Source: Paenibacillus periandrae (GTDB lineage Bacteria > Bacillota > Bacilli > Paenibacillales > NBRC-103111). From it: 64,000 nucleotides of DNA. The stretch covers positions 186,001 to 250,000 of the forward strand of contig NZ_JAJNMU010000001.1 in assembly GCF_022458865.1 (NCBI RefSeq), written 5' to 3'. Position 1 is the first letter of the stretch. The number at the start of each line of letters is the position of its first letter. The translations under genes and the position numbers were made by a program. Under the pieces are notes generated by a model, which did no database searches, had not been told where the DNA came from, and saw only the letters and a list, made by a program, of their open reading frames with translations. Positions 53,004-62,653 of the stretch are shown here, one piece after another.

Positions 53004-54176
53004 TTACCCAACACGTCCCGTAAATAAAGTACGAACTATAAATTGAACGATAAACAGCCATTTGTCTGCATAAGAGGCCGTAGCGGACAGCGACTGGTCA
53101 ATTGAAAATGCAGAACTCTCCTTCAGCTTCAATCTCGGGCTATCCTTCGGAAACAATGGAACACCACCGATTTCCTTCCCGTTCAGTGTATAAACCAGCC
53201 TGCCCACATCACCCAGACGAAAGCTTGCCGAATTGGCATCATTTAGCTCCACCCGATACGAATAATGTCCTTTTTCTGATTCCTGTGTTGGATACAGGAA
53301 CTCTTTACCTGCTACCCACGCTGTTCCTTCGATGGCATCACCCTTTTTTACTAGAGGCAGCAGCGGATAGTTGGCGAAGCCGTAGTCCAGCAGCTTGGCA
53401 TGATCGGCCCAATCATCTCCATCATTCAAGGTAACCACCGCCAGCTGCTGCCCGCCGCGTGTTGCTGAAGAAACCAAACAACGCATAGCCAGCTTGGTAT
53501 AGCCTGTTTTCACCCCATCGGCACCATCGTAGAGCTGCAGCATTTTGTTCTTATTCAACCACGTGTAATCCCATGCTTCATTTGGATTGGGCGCTTTCTT
53601 AAGCTTGGTTTTTACAATTTCCTGAAATTGCGGATTGCGGAGGGAATAGGCTGCCAATTTGGCCATATCATTTGCGGTTGAATAATGTCCCTCCTCATCC
53701 AGTCCGGATGGATTTTTGAACGAAGAATGCTCCATCCCGATCATTCGTGCTTTCTCATTCATCAAATATGCAAAACCTTCAACGGTACCTCCAACATGCT
53801 CAGCAATCGCCGTTGCCGCATCATTACCTGAACGCAGCATCATCCCATACAACAAATGGTGAAGGCTCATTTCTTCGTTAAGCTTCAAATAAATCGAAGA
53901 GCCTTCCTTTCCAAAAGCATTTTTGCCCACCTTCACTGAATCGGACAGCTTCCCTTGCTCGACAGCTACAATCGCCGTCATGATTTTAGTTAAGCTGGCG
54001 ATACGCATCTGCTTGTCGCCCTGCTTACTGTACAATACCCGCCCCGAGCGTACATCAATTAAGGCAGCCGTTTCCGCGTGGGTCGAAATCGCTGGGGCGG
54101 CTTGCAGCGCGGGTGAGGGGGCCCATATCGTTACCAGCAGCACCGGCAGCAATAAGAGCACAATGTTTTTTTTCAT
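53004..54176 (-). CDS. dacB: D-alanyl-D-alanine carboxypeptidase (DacB/DacF type)
   Basis: Penicillin-binding protein 5* type enzyme that trims spore cortex stem peptides. The 390-residue precursor has a signal peptide (NIVLLLLPVLLVTIW) and the three penicilloyl motifs: ASLTKIM (SxxK), RSGND (SxN), and GVKTGYT (KTG). A C-terminal amphipathic region (DKWLFIVQFIVRTLF) would hold it at the membrane. ATG 54176 follows AGGAGG. Neighbours spmA/spmB support a sporulation role over a vegetative one. Confidence 0.94.
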   Translation of the reverse strand: MKKNIVLLLLPVLLVTIWAPSPALQAAPAISTHAETAALIDVRSGRVLYSKQGDKQMRIASLTKIMTAIVAVEQGKLSDSVKVGKNAFGKEGSSIYLKLNEEMSLHHLLYGMMLRSGNDAATAIAEHVGGTVEGFAYLMNEKARMIGMEHSSFKNPSGLDEEGHYSTANDMAKLAAYSLRNPQFQEIVKTKLKKAPNPNEAWDYTWLNKNKMLQLYDGADGVKTGYTKLAMRCLVSSATRGGQQLAVVTLNDGDDWADHAKLLDYGFANYPLLPLVKKGDAIEGTAWVAGKEFLYPTQESEKGHYSYRVELNDANSASFRLGDVGRLVYTLNGKEIGGVPLFPKDSPRLKLKESSAFSIDQSLSATASYADKWLFIVQFIVRTLFTGRVG

Positions 54177-54300
54177 AAAAGGGTCCTCCTGCCAACATAG
54201 GTTCAATTATGGACATACCGATCTTGTACATGTATATGCGGGTCCTGTCCCATTATATGTCCTCTTCGAAAGCCACAGCTCCCGGTCATTTGCGAAGCAC

Positions 54301-54340
54301 AAAAAAGACCCTCAGGACTTTGCAGGTCCTTAAGGATCTA
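54301..54340 (-). terminator. Terminator after the HD-GYP gene
   Basis: GACCT...AGGGTC arms with an inner GGAC/GTCC helix, followed by six T residues on the minus strand. Separates the HD-GYP gene from dacB. Confidence 0.65.
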
Positions 54341-54366
54341 TATGAACTACGAAATAAGTGCAGTAT

Positions 54367-55473
54367 TCATGGCATCTCTACTTCACTAACAAATACGGTT
54401 AGCTGCTTCGATAAGTCTACCTCATAAGGCTGTGTGATCTTCTCTCCATCCGCACCCTCCATGATGCGAATAGTAGGTCGCTGCGGGATTGCAGGATTAA
54501 TAACTACAACTACGCCCTTCTCACCTGTGCTCAGCTTGACACTGAGTCCAAGCGGATAGATGGCAACGTTGTCTCGAAATAAGGCAACCTTCTTATAATC
54601 GTATAAAGATTCCACACCTGAGAACAAAATTTCCATCGCCTGATGCGGCAGCATAGCCAATCGATAAGGACGATGTGTGGTCATGGCATCATAGCTGTCT
54701 ATGATGGCGATCAGCTTGGCGTATTCATGAATCTCATTGCCTTTAATGCCTCTTGGATAACCGCTGCCGTTCAGCCTCTCATGATGCTGGAACGCACAAT
54801 GAGCGGCCAGCAAAGGCATATTGGGCTCGTCTTTTAATAGCCGATACCCGAGCTCCGCATGCATCTTGACCTCGTCAAACTCCTGAGGCGACAGCTTGCC
54901 CGGCTTTTTGATAATATCCTGATTAATTTGCGTTTTACCGATATCATGAAGAAGTGCACCCATACCAAGCACAGCAATTTCTTCACGATTGTAACCGCTA
55001 GCCATTCCAAGCATCGTCGCGTAAATACATACGTTAAGCGAATGATTGAACACATAATTATTGAGAACATTCATATTTAACAGCATGATGTGCGTACCTT
55101 CACGCGAATCCAAATCCTGCATGATCATTTTGATCACATTGCCAAATGCCCTGCCCATAAACGCATTTTTCGAAAATTTACTTTTGCTGTTCTCTTCCAT
55201 CGCTTTTCTGAATTGGGTTTTGATTTCGGCCAAAGCCTTCATTTTCGTTTCTTGACTTATCGCGTCATCAACTTGGATATCATCAGTATCTCTGTCTTGA
55301 ATGTAAACAAAGTCGACTCCAAATTGCTGCAATCGATTAATTAATGCCTGGGTTAGCTCAACACGTTCATTTAATAAAACAAGCCCGTCTTCATTGTAAA
55401 TACATTTAGCAAGCTTCATTCCCGGACTGCAAGACCGTGTAGGCAATAAACGCACCAAGAAAACCTCTTTCAT
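54367..55473 (-). CDS. HD-GYP domain protein, likely c-di-GMP phosphodiesterase
   Basis: 368 residues. After an N-terminal region of about 130 residues (RLLPTRSCSPGMKLAK) comes an HD-GYP domain: FNHSLNVCIYA, LLHDIGKTQI (HD with GK), HAELGYRLL, and HHERLNGSGYPRG, which includes the GYP tripeptide. Members hydrolyse c-di-GMP. No receiver or membrane sensor is attached. The PilZ protein at 33787 is a possible downstream reader of the same nucleotide. Located where B. subtilis has ypuI; unrelated to it. Confidence 0.92.
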   Translation of the reverse strand: MKEVFLVRLLPTRSCSPGMKLAKCIYNEDGLVLLNERVELTQALINRLQQFGVDFVYIQDRDTDDIQVDDAISQETKMKALAEIKTQFRKAMEENSKSKFSKNAFMGRAFGNVIKMIMQDLDSREGTHIMLLNMNVLNNYVFNHSLNVCIYATMLGMASGYNREEIAVLGMGALLHDIGKTQINQDIIKKPGKLSPQEFDEVKMHAELGYRLLKDEPNMPLLAAHCAFQHHERLNGSGYPRGIKGNEIHEYAKLIAIIDSYDAMTTHRPYRLAMLPHQAMEILFSGVESLYDYKKVALFRDNVAIYPLGLSVKLSTGEKGVVVVINPAIPQRPTIRIMEGADGEKITQPYEVDLSKQLTVFVSEVEMP

Positions 55474-55560
55474 CAAATTCTCTCAAAATTATCATCAAAT
55501 CCAGATAAAATAAATATAAAAGAAACCTGCAAAAAGAGCAATCTATTTTCCTTAATAAAT

Positions 55561-55600
55561 AGGCAAAGCTGCCCATCATCTCGATGGAGCAGCTTTGCCT
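55561..55600 (-). terminator. Terminator of the gerW-like gene
   Basis: AGGCAAAGCTGC and GCAGCTTTGCCT form a 12-bp perfect stem with an inner CCATC/GATGG helix, followed by ATTTATT on the minus strand. Confidence 0.75.
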
Positions 55601-55646
55601 GGATCTTGGTATAGGTCTATGGTCTTATGGAATAATAAAGCAAGCT

Positions 55647-56150
55647 TTAGACAATATAGTTCGGATTGTCCGATGGATTCGTTACACTTATCGTTCCGCT
55701 CCCAGACTGATTATGGGTAGTGGAATTCAGTCCACCCTTCATCATGCCTTGAATACGATCGACAACACTTGGTGCTGCATCAATCAGTCTTTCCAGCAAA
55801 TGTGTTTGATTGTCCAATGGAACAATCTTGACTCCTTGCTTGCCTACGACCAGGAAAGCAATTGGCGTGATGGATACCCCTCCACCGCTGCCTCCACCAA
55901 ACGGAAGTGAAACCTTGGCATTCGCACCATCGTGACGGCCTGCTCCAGAGGAATTATCCGATGCGGAATCCTCTTGACCGAACTCGCTGCCACCCGCCGC
56001 GAAACCAAAGCCGACTTTTGAAATCGGCATAATCACACTACCATCGGGAGTTTCCACCGGATCTCCCACGATCGTATTGACATCGACCATTTCCTTGATG
56101 TTTTCCATTGCCGTCTTCATAAGACCTTGTATGGGATGCTCTGTCATCAT
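55647..56150 (-). CDS. gerW: GerW/YtfJ-family sporulation protein
   Basis: 167 residues. EHPIQGLMKTAMENIKEMVDVN followed by TIVGDPVETPDG and VIMPISKVGFGFAAGG is the YtfJ/GerW signature, and SLPFGGGSGGGVSITPIAFLV the conserved middle part. GerW is a spore protein affecting germination with alanine in B. subtilis. A strong AAGGAGG site decides ATG 56150; the frame is open to 56201. Next to the DUF2953 gene, as ytfJ-ytfI in Bacillus. Confidence 0.92.
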   Translation of the reverse strand: MMTEHPIQGLMKTAMENIKEMVDVNTIVGDPVETPDGSVIMPISKVGFGFAAGGSEFGQEDSASDNSSGAGRHDGANAKVSLPFGGGSGGGVSITPIAFLVVGKQGVKIVPLDNQTHLLERLIDAAPSVVDRIQGMMKGGLNSTTHNQSGSGTISVTNPSDNPNYIV

Positions 56151-56255
56151 TGGTTGTGCCTCCTTGTTGTATACTGGATTCCTCAAACATAAGGAAATCA
56201 ACGCAAGTATAGCTTAACCGAAAAGCGGTATTACTATGTAAAGCAAACTTGCTCT

Positions 56256-56927
56256 TCACGCTTTAAACAATACTCTTCGCCATGTCTTCAAGCCGCCTTT
56301 TACTTTGATGATCCGTGCCAGTAAACGTATCCCGGCAATGAGGATGAACCACATACTAATTTGCAGCCGTACGAGTACCTCGGTCGAAAATCGGGTCTGG
56401 TTGTACTGCGGAATGACTTGCAGCTTCGGTTGTGCATCCAGCTTGATGTAGCGGGACATAAAACCGAGCATCGTCGATTTCAAACCCCATATCATGCCGG
56501 TTGCCATAGCGGTTTCAGGCGCATCGCCAATACCGACAGAGGTTTTCCAGTCAAATTGAATGCACCTGACGTGGGTTAGCGTAACCGTCAGCCATTCATG
56601 AAAATGAAAGCAGCTCCTCAACAGCTCTAATGCATTATCAAAGCTTTCTTTAATACTGCGCTTGGTAATTTTCTCTTCTTTTACACTAACTACCTGATGT
56701 TCTTTTTTATCAATATACGCAGCCTCGACATTAACGCCCTCAACAAAATTTTTGAACTGGATAAAAGGAACCGCAATTCGTTTCTTGAGCATGCCGTACA
56801 GCCCATGAATATCAAATGTGATATCATCATCCTGTGCTTCTCTAACAATCGTTAACCGGCATCTAATGGGACTTGAGAGAAGCGCCACTACCGCAACGAT
56901 CACAGCAGCTATAATCCAATAATTCAA
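56256..56927 (-). CDS. DUF2953 membrane-associated protein (YtfI-like)
   Basis: 223 residues with an N-terminal membrane segment (WIIAAVIVAVVALLSSP), a beta-rich middle (TIVREAQDDDITFDIHGLYG) and a second hydrophobic stretch near the end (ISMWFILIAGIRLLARI). This fits the DUF2953 family, usually paired with GerW. TTG start at 56927 behind GAGGGGTG. Function unknown, probably sporulation-related by association. Confidence 0.85.
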   Translation of the reverse strand: MNYWIIAAVIVAVVALLSSPIRCRLTIVREAQDDDITFDIHGLYGMLKKRIAVPFIQFKNFVEGVNVEAAYIDKKEHQVVSVKEEKITKRSIKESFDNALELLRSCFHFHEWLTVTLTHVRCIQFDWKTSVGIGDAPETAMATGMIWGLKSTMLGFMSRYIKLDAQPKLQVIPQYNQTRFSTEVLVRLQISMWFILIAGIRLLARIIKVKGGLKTWRRVLFKA

Positions 56928-56967
56928 TATCGCTCACCCCTCATTTTGAATATTAAAGCCTGAATAA

Positions 56968-57013
56968 ACAAAAAACCCCTTATCGCAGAAGCTTAAGCTT
57001 CTTTTCAGGAGTT
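56968..57013 (-). terminator. Terminator of scpAB
   Basis: AACTCCT and AGGGGTT arms around an inner GAAGCTTAAGCTTC palindrome, followed by TTTTTTG on the minus strand, 50 bases past the scpB stop. Confidence 0.8.
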
Positions 57014-57062
57014 AGTATAGCCCTATTTGATTAAATCATTCCAGGAGCATGGTCGATCCATA

Positions 57063-57680
57063 TTATTCACTTTCGGTTACATCGTCAAAAGAGATTTGAT
57101 GGCTTTCCCCATTATCTAATTTATTGAACAAGAGTCGAGTTTCCTCTTCCAAATTGTCATCGTTCTGAAACAGAGAAGACTCTGGAAGCTCCTCAATCGT
57201 ACCCAGTGCAAAGTAATCCAGAAATGGCTTTGTGGTTCCATATAATATTGGCCGTCCGGGAGCGTCTGCACGATCGACCTCCTTGATTAAATCCTTAGCC
57301 ACGAGTGTATGCAAGGCTCGTTCAGCCTTGACACCACGAATCTCTTCGATCTCTACCCGGGTAATCGGTTGTTTGTAAGCGACTATTGCCAAGGTTTCCA
57401 AGGCTGCCTGTGACAAGGATGAGCGTGAAGGCGAATAGGCCAGCCGTTCAAGATATGGCGCATGGGCTGGAAGCGTCGTTAATTGGTAGGTTCCGGCGAG
57501 CTCAACAATTTGCAAACCTCGCTTGCTGTTCCGAAAGTCTCTTTGCAGATCCCCTATCAAATTACGGACAACATCCGTACTAAGTTCCAGCACCTCAGCA
57601 AGCTGCTTGGTATCCAGACCCTCGTCTCCAGCGACAAATAGCAAGCCTTCAATAACTGATTTCATCTGTTGAAAATCCAT
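57063..57680 (-). CDS. scpB: Segregation and condensation protein B
   Basis: Non-SMC subunit of condensin, dimeric winged-helix protein. 205 residues with MDFQQMKSVIEGLLFVAGDE, YQLTTLPAHAPYLERL, ALETLAIVAYKQPITRVEIE and RPILYGTTKPFLDYF, all family hallmarks. ATG 57680 has GGAAAGGCGG upstream and overlaps scpA by 32 bases. Confidence 0.95.
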   Translation of the reverse strand: MDFQQMKSVIEGLLFVAGDEGLDTKQLAEVLELSTDVVRNLIGDLQRDFRNSKRGLQIVELAGTYQLTTLPAHAPYLERLAYSPSRSSLSQAALETLAIVAYKQPITRVEIEEIRGVKAERALHTLVAKDLIKEVDRADAPGRPILYGTTKPFLDYFALGTIEELPESSLFQNDDNLEEETRLLFNKLDNGESHQISFDDVTESE

Positions 57681-58440
57681 CCGCCTTTCCTTCCTCTCTT
57701 GCCTGTATGACGATATCCTCGAAAAATCGGTGCTGGTAGCAAACAATCATTTTCATCTTCATCAGCTCCAGCAACGCCAAAAAGGTAGTGACAATACTTT
57801 CCCGCGAATAATCACCATCGGTTAATTTAGAAAACAATATTTTGCCGTCTGCTTCCTTTAACCATCTTACTACATCTTTCATTCGGTCTTTTACGGATAT
57901 TTCGTCCTTGCGTATTTTGGTAACCAAATTTCTGCTCGCCATACGCTGCATAGCCCGCTGGAATGCGTGCACAAGATCAGAAACACCGAGTCCTTTTACC
58001 GGATTCTCGACGATTTGCTGTATGTAGGGAGATAAATCTTCAGGCTCACGAGTATAAATCAGCTTGCGCTCAAGCTCCTTATCACGCAAATGGTCGGCAA
58101 TCGCTTTATATTTGCGGTACTCGATCAGCTTTTCAACCAGCTCAGAGCGTGGATCGTAATCCTCGTCGAGCAAATAATCGTCATAATCGTCCATCTCAAT
58201 AATAGGAGGCTTGGGTAGCAGCATCTTGCTTTTGATAGATAGGAGTGTTGCAGCCATCAACAAGAACTCACTTGTCAACTCCATCTCCAGCTCCTGCATC
58301 GTATTCAGATAGCTCATATATTGGTCCGTAATCTCTTTAATAGGTATATTATAAATATCAACTTCGGATCGATCAATCAAATGCAGCAACAAATCAAGGG
58401 GGCCCTCAAACTTGTCAAGCTTATACGTAACCTTGTCCAA
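57649..58440 (-). CDS. scpA: Segregation and condensation protein A
   Basis: Kleisin subunit linking SMC heads. 263 residues beginning MDKVTYKLDKFEGPLDLLLH, with IDIYNIPI-like VDIYNIPIKEITDQY, FLLMAATLLSIKSKMLLP and the C-terminal winged helix SIVTTFLALLELMKM. TTG start at 58440 behind AAGGGGG. Between ribH and scpB, as in B. subtilis apart from missing ribT. Confidence 0.95.
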   Translation of the reverse strand: MDKVTYKLDKFEGPLDLLLHLIDRSEVDIYNIPIKEITDQYMSYLNTMQELEMELTSEFLLMAATLLSIKSKMLLPKPPIIEMDDYDDYLLDEDYDPRSELVEKLIEYRKYKAIADHLRDKELERKLIYTREPEDLSPYIQQIVENPVKGLGVSDLVHAFQRAMQRMASRNLVTKIRKDEISVKDRMKDVVRWLKEADGKILFSKLTDGDYSRESIVTTFLALLELMKMKMIVCYQHRFFEDIVIQAREEGKADGFSTDEISY

Positions 58441-58504
58441 CCGTCGTTCCCCCTTAAAATGTTAGCAGCCGATCATTTCGTTAAGACTCGTATTGAATTG
58501 TATA

Positions 58505-58972
58505 TTAGGAGAACTGTTTGGTCAAATTCGCCATTTCAATTGCACTCACAGCCGCTTCCCAGCCCTTGTTGCCAGCCTTCGTACCCGCACGCTCAATTGC
58601 TTGCTCAATCGAATCGGTAGTCAATACACCAAAAATCGTCGGTACACCGGTTTTGAGATTGATGGCGGCAACGCCTTTGGCCGCTTCACTGCACACATAA
58701 TCAAAATGCGGTGTGGACCCACGAATAACGGCACCCAGAGTGATGACAGCATCGTATTTACCGCTTTCGGCCATTTTTTGGGCAATCAGTGCGATTTCGA
58801 AAGCTCCTGGTACCCATGCCACCTCAACCTCGTCTTCAGTAGCACCATGGCGTTTGAATGCGTCTAAAGCGCCGCTAAGCAGCTTGCCTGTAATAAATTC
58901 ATTGAAACGGGCAACAACAACTCCATATTTTAAACCTTCTGATACTAAATGTCCCTCGTAAATTTTCGTCAT
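58505..58972 (-). CDS. ribH: 6,7-dimethyl-8-ribityllumazine synthase
   Basis: Penultimate step of riboflavin synthesis, forming icosahedral capsids with riboflavin synthase inside in Bacillus. 155 residues with [48 protein letters not shown] and [18 protein letters not shown] 58972 follows GAAAGGATG better than ATG 58984. Last gene of the rib operon. Confidence 0.96.
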   Translation of the reverse strand: MTKIYEGHLVSEGLKYGVVVARFNEFITGKLLSGALDAFKRHGATEDEVEVAWVPGAFEIALIAQKMAESGKYDAVITLGAVIRGSTPHFDYVCSEAAKGVAAINLKTGVPTIFGVLTTDSIEQAIERAGTKAGNKGWEAAVSAIEMANLTKQFS

Positions 58973-59006
58973 GATGATTAACATCCTTTCAATTTATCAT
59001 TTTTTA

Positions 59007-60221
59007 TTAGATTTGAAAATCAAGCAAGTGTCCTAATTTTTCATGTTTCGTGTGTAAATAGCTTGCGTTGGATTCGTTTTCCTTCATTTGAATCGGCACT
59101 CGTTCTACAACTTCCAGACCATAACCCTCTAAGCCTTTAATTTTACGAGGATTGTTCGTCAGCAAGCGAATCTTTTGCAAGCCCAGGTCCTTCAAAATTT
59201 GGGCTCCAATACCGTATTCACGCAAATCAGGCGCAAAACCCAATTTAATATTCGCATCTACAGTGTCCAAGCCCTCTTCCTGCAGGACATAAGCCTTCAG
59301 CTTGTTAATCAAGCCGATGCCGCGACCTTCCTGACGCATATACAGCAGCACACCGGAACCCGCTTCATCAATCTGTTTAAGCGCCGCATTCAGCTGAGGT
59401 CCGCAATCGCAGCGGTGGGAATGGAACACATCGCCCGTCAAGCACTCCGAGTGAACACGAACCAAAGTTGGCTTTGTTCCATCGATATCTCCTTTGACAA
59501 GAGCCACATGCTCCTTTTGATCAATAGCGTTGGAATAGGCAATCGCTTTATACACGCCGTAATCCGTTGGCAGCTTGACCTCAACCTCACGGTTTACCAA
59601 TTTCTCCTTGTGATTGCGGTAGTGAATCATATCTTTGATCGTGATGATCTTGATATCATGCTTTTGACTAAATTCCATTAATTCCGGAACACGTGCCATT
59701 TCTCCATCTTCTTTAATAATTTCGCAAATGACAGCTGCTGGATAGGAACCGCACATACGAGCCAGATCAAGAGCAGCTTCGGTGTGACCCGTACGGCGCA
59801 AGACGCCACCTGCTTTTGCAATTAAGGGAAAAATATGTCCGGGTCGACGAAAGCTTTGCGGTTTAGAATTAGGATCAATTAGTGCTTTTACGGTCATGGA
59901 GCGCTCGGTAGCGGAAATTCCCGTTGTCGTATCGGCACCGTCTATGGAAACTGTAAATGCTGTTCCATGATAGTCGGTATTTCTCGAAACCATAGGCGGC
60001 AGCTCCAGCTCCTGTGCACGCTCCTCAGTAATGGGTACGCACACCAGGCCGCGGCCTTCCTTGATCATAAAATTAATAATCTCGGGAGTCGCCTTGTCCG
60101 CCAGCGCAATGAAATCCCCTTCGTTCTCACGGTCCTCATCGTCAACAGCGATAATGACCTTACCCAACATCAAATCGTAAATTGCTTCCTCGATAGTATT
60201 AAATTGAATAGGTACTGTCAT
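59007..60221 (-). CDS. ribBA: Bifunctional DHBP synthase / GTP cyclohydrolase II
   Basis: Supplies both substrates of riboflavin synthesis. Residues 1-200 are RibB ([45 protein letters not shown]). Residues 205-404 are RibA ([19 protein letters not shown] with the zinc cysteines, [18 protein letters not shown], and [10 protein letters not shown]). 404 residues is typical for the fusion. Confidence 0.97.
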   Translation of the reverse strand: MTVPIQFNTIEEAIYDLMLGKVIIAVDDEDRENEGDFIALADKATPEIINFMIKEGRGLVCVPITEERAQELELPPMVSRNTDYHGTAFTVSIDGADTTTGISATERSMTVKALIDPNSKPQSFRRPGHIFPLIAKAGGVLRRTGHTEAALDLARMCGSYPAAVICEIIKEDGEMARVPELMEFSQKHDIKIITIKDMIHYRNHKEKLVNREVEVKLPTDYGVYKAIAYSNAIDQKEHVALVKGDIDGTKPTLVRVHSECLTGDVFHSHRCDCGPQLNAALKQIDEAGSGVLLYMRQEGRGIGLINKLKAYVLQEEGLDTVDANIKLGFAPDLREYGIGAQILKDLGLQKIRLLTNNPRKIKGLEGYGLEVVERVPIQMKENESNASYLHTKHEKLGHLLDFQI

Positions 60222-60248
60222 TTCCCACTCCCACCTCTCTATGTTTGC

Positions 60249-60914
60249 TTACATGAATCCATTTTCCGCCAAAAATGCAGCTGTAAGCTTGCTAGATTTA
60301 CTCTCTGATCCTCCGCCATGTGAACGAAAGCTCAACAGCTTTTCCATATATTTGCCCAATACATCAGCCTCCAGATTCACTTCATCACCAGGTTTCTTAT
60401 GCTGCAGTACCGTCTGCGCCAAGGTATGTGGAATGATGGACACCGTAAATCGTTGATCGGTTACTTGCACTAGCGTTAGGCTAATACCATCGATGGTGAT
60501 CGAACCATGGGGAATCATATATTTTAAAATAGCTGTATCCACCGGCTCGATTTCGTAGACAACCGCATTCTGATCGGTCGTTCTGCTTGTGATCGTCCCT
60601 ATGGAGTCCACATGTCCTTGAACAATATGACCGCCAAAACGTCCACCTACCGCCATAGCCCGCTCCAGATTCACCGGATCACCGGTATGAAGCTTGCTAA
60701 GTGTCGTTCGTCGGAACGTTTCGGGCATGACATCGACCGTAATCGATGATCCATCATATTTCACGACGGTCAAGCAAACACCATTGACAGAAATACTGTC
60801 TCCCAGATGAACATCCTCCAGAATGCGGCTGGCACCAATGCTCAATATCATCGCCTGCCCCTGCCGTGAAATACTTCTCATATTGCCGATCTCTTCAATA
60901 ATACCCGTAAACAT
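60249..60914 (-). CDS. ribE: Riboflavin synthase alpha chain
   Basis: Dismutation of lumazine to riboflavin. 221 residues with MFTGIIEEIGNM at the start and the two lumazine-binding repeats: GDSISVNGVCLTVV and GSITIDGISLTLV, and GHIVQGHVDSIG. It is 27 bases upstream of ribBA and 1 base after ribD. Called ribC or ribE depending on organism. Confidence 0.96.
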   Translation of the reverse strand: MFTGIIEEIGNMRSISRQGQAMILSIGASRILEDVHLGDSISVNGVCLTVVKYDGSSITVDVMPETFRRTTLSKLHTGDPVNLERAMAVGGRFGGHIVQGHVDSIGTITSRTTDQNAVVYEIEPVDTAILKYMIPHGSITIDGISLTLVQVTDQRFTVSIIPHTLAQTVLQHKKPGDEVNLEADVLGKYMEKLLSFRSHGGGSESKSSKLTAAFLAENGFM

Positions 60915-60915
60915 C

Positions 60916-62031
60916 TTACCTCACCTCGCTGCTGTAGCGTGGATATCCAGTTACGCAAACATCCTCACCAAACTGTTGAACCGTGATACGCTCCAGTCGG
61001 ATAGCTTCCTCCATACGATCAAAGCCTGCAAAAGGCATCGTATCCAGTGATTGACTTCCGCCTCCAATAATTTTGGGTGCAAAGAACAAATGAATCTTGT
61101 TAACCAGCCGCTGCTCCAGCATCGCACCATTCAGTGTACCGCCGCCTTCGAGTAAAATCGATGCGATATCGCGCCTGCCCAAAAGCTCCATTGCCTTGCT
61201 CAGGTCCACTTGAGGTCCGCTGCCACAAGAAATGACGGTTACACCATCCGCTTCAAGCCGCTGTTTGGATGACTCTGAGGCATTCTCTGTTGTCAGAACA
61301 ATTGTCTCTGCGGTACGATCCGTCACTACCCTAGACTCAAGCGGCAGCCGCAAGTTTGAATCGACAATGAGTCGGATCGGGTGCAGCGCAGGTACATCCA
61401 ATCGTGTCGTCAACAAGGGATCATCTGCAAGAACGGTCCCTATTCCGACCATAATCGCTTGGTGACGGTGGCGTAAATTATGGACATAAGTGCGAGATTC
61501 CGCATTCGTGATCCATTTACTATCCCCCGTCCTGGAAGCAAGCTTGCCATCCAGTGTGCTGGCCGTCTTCATCGTGACGAACGGGCGTTTGGAACCGATG
61601 AAATGATTGAATGTCTCGGTCAGCTCCCGGCACGCTTGGGCCAATACACCCGTTACGACCTCCAATCCATGCTGTCTCAAACGTTCAATCCCGGTTCCAG
61701 CTACGAGTGGATTGGGATCCTCGCTGCCAACAACGACACGCTTCACCTTTTCTTTAATGAGTCGGTCGCTGCAGGGCGGCGTGATACCAAAGTGGCTGCA
61801 GGGCTCCAAGGTAACATAGGCTGTGCTGCCTTCTGCTTCAGCTCCGGCCATCTGCAAGGCGTGAATTTCAGCATGGGCCGTTCCCCGTTTGAGATGAGCC
61901 CCCATTCCAACGATCCTGCCGTCCTTGACGAGCACGCAGCCTACGACCGGATTAATTCCTGTCTGGCCTGCAGCACTACAAGCAAGCTGAATAGCAAGCC
62001 GCATGTAATATTCATCATTCAACAGCTCCAT
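60916..62031 (-). CDS. ribD: Riboflavin deaminase/reductase RibD
   Basis: Two-domain enzyme for deamination then side-chain reduction. Deaminase: GAHLKRGTAHAEIHAL (HAE) and LEPCSHFGITPPCSDRL (PCxxxxxxxxC zinc site). Reductase: MKTASTLDGKLASRTGDSKW and LLEGGGTLNGAML. 371 residues from ATG 62031, 9 bases behind GGGAA; the GTG at 62040 is too close. First gene after the FMN riboswitch. Confidence 0.96.
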   Translation of the reverse strand: MELLNDEYYMRLAIQLACSAAGQTGINPVVGCVLVKDGRIVGMGAHLKRGTAHAEIHALQMAGAEAEGSTAYVTLEPCSHFGITPPCSDRLIKEKVKRVVVGSEDPNPLVAGTGIERLRQHGLEVVTGVLAQACRELTETFNHFIGSKRPFVTMKTASTLDGKLASRTGDSKWITNAESRTYVHNLRHRHQAIMVGIGTVLADDPLLTTRLDVPALHPIRLIVDSNLRLPLESRVVTDRTAETIVLTTENASESSKQRLEADGVTVISCGSGPQVDLSKAMELLGRRDIASILLEGGGTLNGAMLEQRLVNKIHLFFAPKIIGGGSQSLDTMPFAGFDRMEEAIRLERITVQQFGEDVCVTGYPRYSSEVR

Positions 62032-62068
62032 CAAAGTCACTTCCCTGCCAAATTGCTTTTAGAATCCA

Positions 62069-62098
62069 ACAAAAAAAACCTCTTCTCAACAGAAGGGG
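62069..62098 (-). terminator. Riboswitch terminator upstream of ribD
   Basis: CCCCTTCT, GTTG loop, AGAAGAGG (one mismatch) followed by eight T residues on the minus strand, between the FMN aptamer and ribD. Confidence 0.85.
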
Positions 62099-62257
62099 CT
62101 TGTGAAAGAATTACGAAAAAAACGCAGAGTGATAGCGCATCTACGCGATTGAATAATCCAAGGCAACACAAATTGAACAGGCTCTAAACCTATTTTTCTT
62201 ATCATGCTGCAGTTGGTTTCATAACAACCCACGACAAATACCAGTGTCCACGTTTTC

Positions 62258-62417
<160 letters not shown>

Positions 62418-62475
62418 ACATCCTATTATGTTGTTTGAAATTCCTACTAAGTAGGTTGGAAAATACTTTGACAGA

Positions 62476-62504
62476 ATTTTAACATCATTTTCGTGAAATT
62501 GCAA
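62476..62504 (-). promoter_or_regulatory. Promoter of the rib operon
   Basis: TTGCAA (62504-62499), 17-base spacer, TAAAAT (62481-62476) on the minus strand, with start near 62469, about 50 bases before the aptamer. Confidence 0.7.
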
Positions 62505-62653
62505 CAGTTAGTATTCGAAAACGATTGCACGCTGGTTCACTAAGCAATTTCATCCACCTCAATAGTCAAACCTATGAGTGTCCGGCACATTTGGTGCTGA
62601 CTTATAATTAATAGGAACCTCAAAACGAACACCAAACAAGGGAGGCGTCACAA

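Noticed and set aside
61480..62187. 235-codon plus-strand frame
   Set aside because: Antisense to ribD and running into the riboswitch terminator.
62603..62608. TATAAT before the sugar isomerase gene as a full promoter
   Set aside because: The -35 region is poor; mentioned only as a possible -10.
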